Source: Bacteroidota bacterium (GTDB taxonomy: Bacteria > Bacteroidota > Bacteroidia > Bacteroidales > B39-G9). Taken from it: a DNA stretch of 6,082 bases. Below are positions 5,066-6,082 of this stretch, piece after piece. The notes under the pieces were generated by a model that was not told where the DNA came from, searched no databases, and saw nothing but the letters and a program-made list of their open reading frames with translations. The first letter of the stretch is position 1. Each line of letters starts with the position of its first letter. The stretch covers positions 1 to 6,082 of the forward strand of contig QMPG01000199.1 in assembly GCA_003648455.1 (NCBI GenBank). The letters run 5' to 3'. The position numbers and the translations under genes are program-made.

Positions 5066-6082
5066 ATGGATGTACATAATAAACATATAGATTATATTGA
5101 CCTGATTAACAGGTATTTGACTAATGAAATTAATGGTCGTGAAACTATATTGCTCGAAGAATGGGTTTTAGAAAGTGAAGAAAATAAGAATTTTTTTAAT
5201 AAATTTAAAAAGACATGGGCATTAAGTAACACAGTTAAAAGCTTTGATATTGATGTTAATGCCGAGTGGAATAAGATACAAAATAAAATATTTTCAAGTT
5301 CAAAAGAAACAACGATACAAAATATTAGGCAAAAAAACAATAATTTTAACTTTATTTTTAGAATTGCGGCTGTTGTTGTTCTTTCTTTTTCATTAGTTTT
5401 CTCAGCTTATTATTTTATTAATAAAAGCAAATACAACACTTTTGTTGCAGATAATTATGTTGTAACTCAAAAAATTTCTGACGGCTCAATAATCACATTA
5501 AACAATAATTCTAAAATAACGGTTCCAAAAGAATTTGACAAAAATGTAAGAAAAGTTAAACTTAAAGGTGATGCGTTTTTTGATGTTAAACACGATGAGA
5601 CGAAACCGTTTATTATAGAAACCGGGAAAATTGAAATTCAAGTTCTCGGTACTTCGTTTTATGTTAAATCGCAAAAAAACAGTCCTACTATTGAAGTAAT
5701 TGTTAAAACCGGTAAGGTTGCTGTCAGGCTTGCAAACAACCCACAAAAAGAAATAATATTAAAGCCTGACGAAAAAGGAATTTTTGTAAAAAATAAGAAT
5801 AAATTAAAAAAAATAAACAATACCGATGTTAATTATTTATCATGGAAAACAAAATTTTTAATTTTTAAAAACGAAAAACTTAAAAATGTTGTTAATAAGT
5901 TGAATGAGACATACCATACTCATATTATAATAACAAATCCGAAAATTAACAATTGTACTATTACTGCTACTTTTAACAATAAATCGATTGGTGCAGTTTT
6001 AAATATCTTAAAGGAAACTCTTGATTTAGAAATTAAAAGGCAGAAAAATGCTATTTATGTATCAGGGAATTCGTGTGAATAA
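5066..6082 (+). CDS. FecR-family anti-sigma factor with DUF4974 domain
   Basis: The 338-residue inner-membrane protein is predicted to hold the upstream ECF sigma factor and to release it when an outer-membrane TonB-dependent receptor signals through the periplasm. Residues 1 to about 75 form the cytoplasmic sigma-binding domain (DLINRYLTNEINGRE, LLEEWVLESEENKNFF). One transmembrane segment is at about 94-118 (FRIAAVVVLSFSLVFSAYYF). The periplasmic FecR domain covers about 132-225, with SDGSIITLNNNSKITVP, KLKGDAFFDVKHD, KPFIIETG and EIQVLGTSFYVKS. DUF4974, which contacts the receptor's signalling domain in this family, covers about 264-335 (FKNEKLKNVVNKLNETYHTH to AIYVSG). Length is typical. 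ATG 5066 is preferred to in-frame GTG 5057, which lies in a hairpin; AAGTGAG at 5055-5061 may act as a weak ribosome site. The stop is the last codon of the window, so the expected receptor gene lies outside. Confidence 0.93.
   Translation: MDVHNKHIDYIDLINRYLTNEINGRETILLEEWVLESEENKNFFNKFKKTWALSNTVKSFDIDVNAEWNKIQNKIFSSSKETTIQNIRQKNNNFNFIFRIAAVVVLSFSLVFSAYYFINKSKYNTFVADNYVVTQKISDGSIITLNNNSKITVPKEFDKNVRKVKLKGDAFFDVKHDETKPFIIETGKIEIQVLGTSFYVKSQKNSPTIEVIVKTGKVAVRLANNPQKEIILKPDEKGIFVKNKNKLKKINNTDVNYLSWKTKFLIFKNEKLKNVVNKLNETYHTHIIITNPKINNCTITATFNNKSIGAVLNILKETLDLEIKRQKNAIYVSGNSCE

Noticed and set aside
5092..5746. Open frames on the - strand at 5092-5340 and 5498-5746
   Set aside because: Both are antisense shadows of the FecR-family gene, which has clear domain structure in the + frame.

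Overview
The window is AT-rich, with A/T-rich intergenic spacers, genes that mostly lack a clear Shine-Dalgarno sequence, an ECF sigma/FecR-DUF4974 pair and a DUF5916 outer-membrane protein. Together these point to a member of the Bacteroidota, probably Bacteroidales-like (inference from family content; no marker gene such as rRNA is present).

Layout. Bases 1-106 carry the last 34 codons of an unidentified + strand gene. Bases 107-535 are a repeat-rich spacer that includes the first copy of a nested inverted-repeat element (329-473). A purine nucleoside phosphorylase gene (punA, +, 536-1345) follows. Its convergent spacer (1346-1628) holds two inverted hairpin units with compensatory stem changes (1387-1465) and a long fold-back next to the end of the opposing gene (1549-1623). 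A large - strand gene (1629-4046) encodes a secreted CBM9-like/DUF5916 protein, probably an outer-membrane beta-barrel of unknown function. The divergent spacer (4047-4459) has a perfect 19-bp palindrome near the DUF5916 gene, a 13-bp palindrome, and the second copy of the nested repeat (4246-4380). Next come an ECF sigma factor (+, start probably TTG at 4460) and a FecR-type membrane anti-sigma factor (+, 5066-6082) whose stop codon is the last codon of the window.

How the genes relate. Only the sigma/anti-sigma pair is a clear functional unit. By family precedent the FecR-like protein holds the sigma factor at the inner membrane until a TonB-dependent outer-membrane receptor signals substrate binding. 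That receptor (SusC/FecA-like) would be expected just beyond base 6082 and is not visible. PunA is housekeeping purine salvage. The DUF5916 gene is divergent from the sigma gene, but nothing in the sequence ties them together.

I find no evidence for a new defence, mobile or biosynthetic system. The most notable content is in the spacers: two copies of a compound repeat (an outer 20-nt inverted repeat around an inner REP-like inverted repeat), a covarying hairpin pair, and discrete palindromes. One protein-level point is an Asp in PunA where human PNP has its specificity Asn. Both repeat copies leave open reading frames running into the downstream genes, so automatic calls are likely to give punA and the sigma gene false N-terminal extensions.
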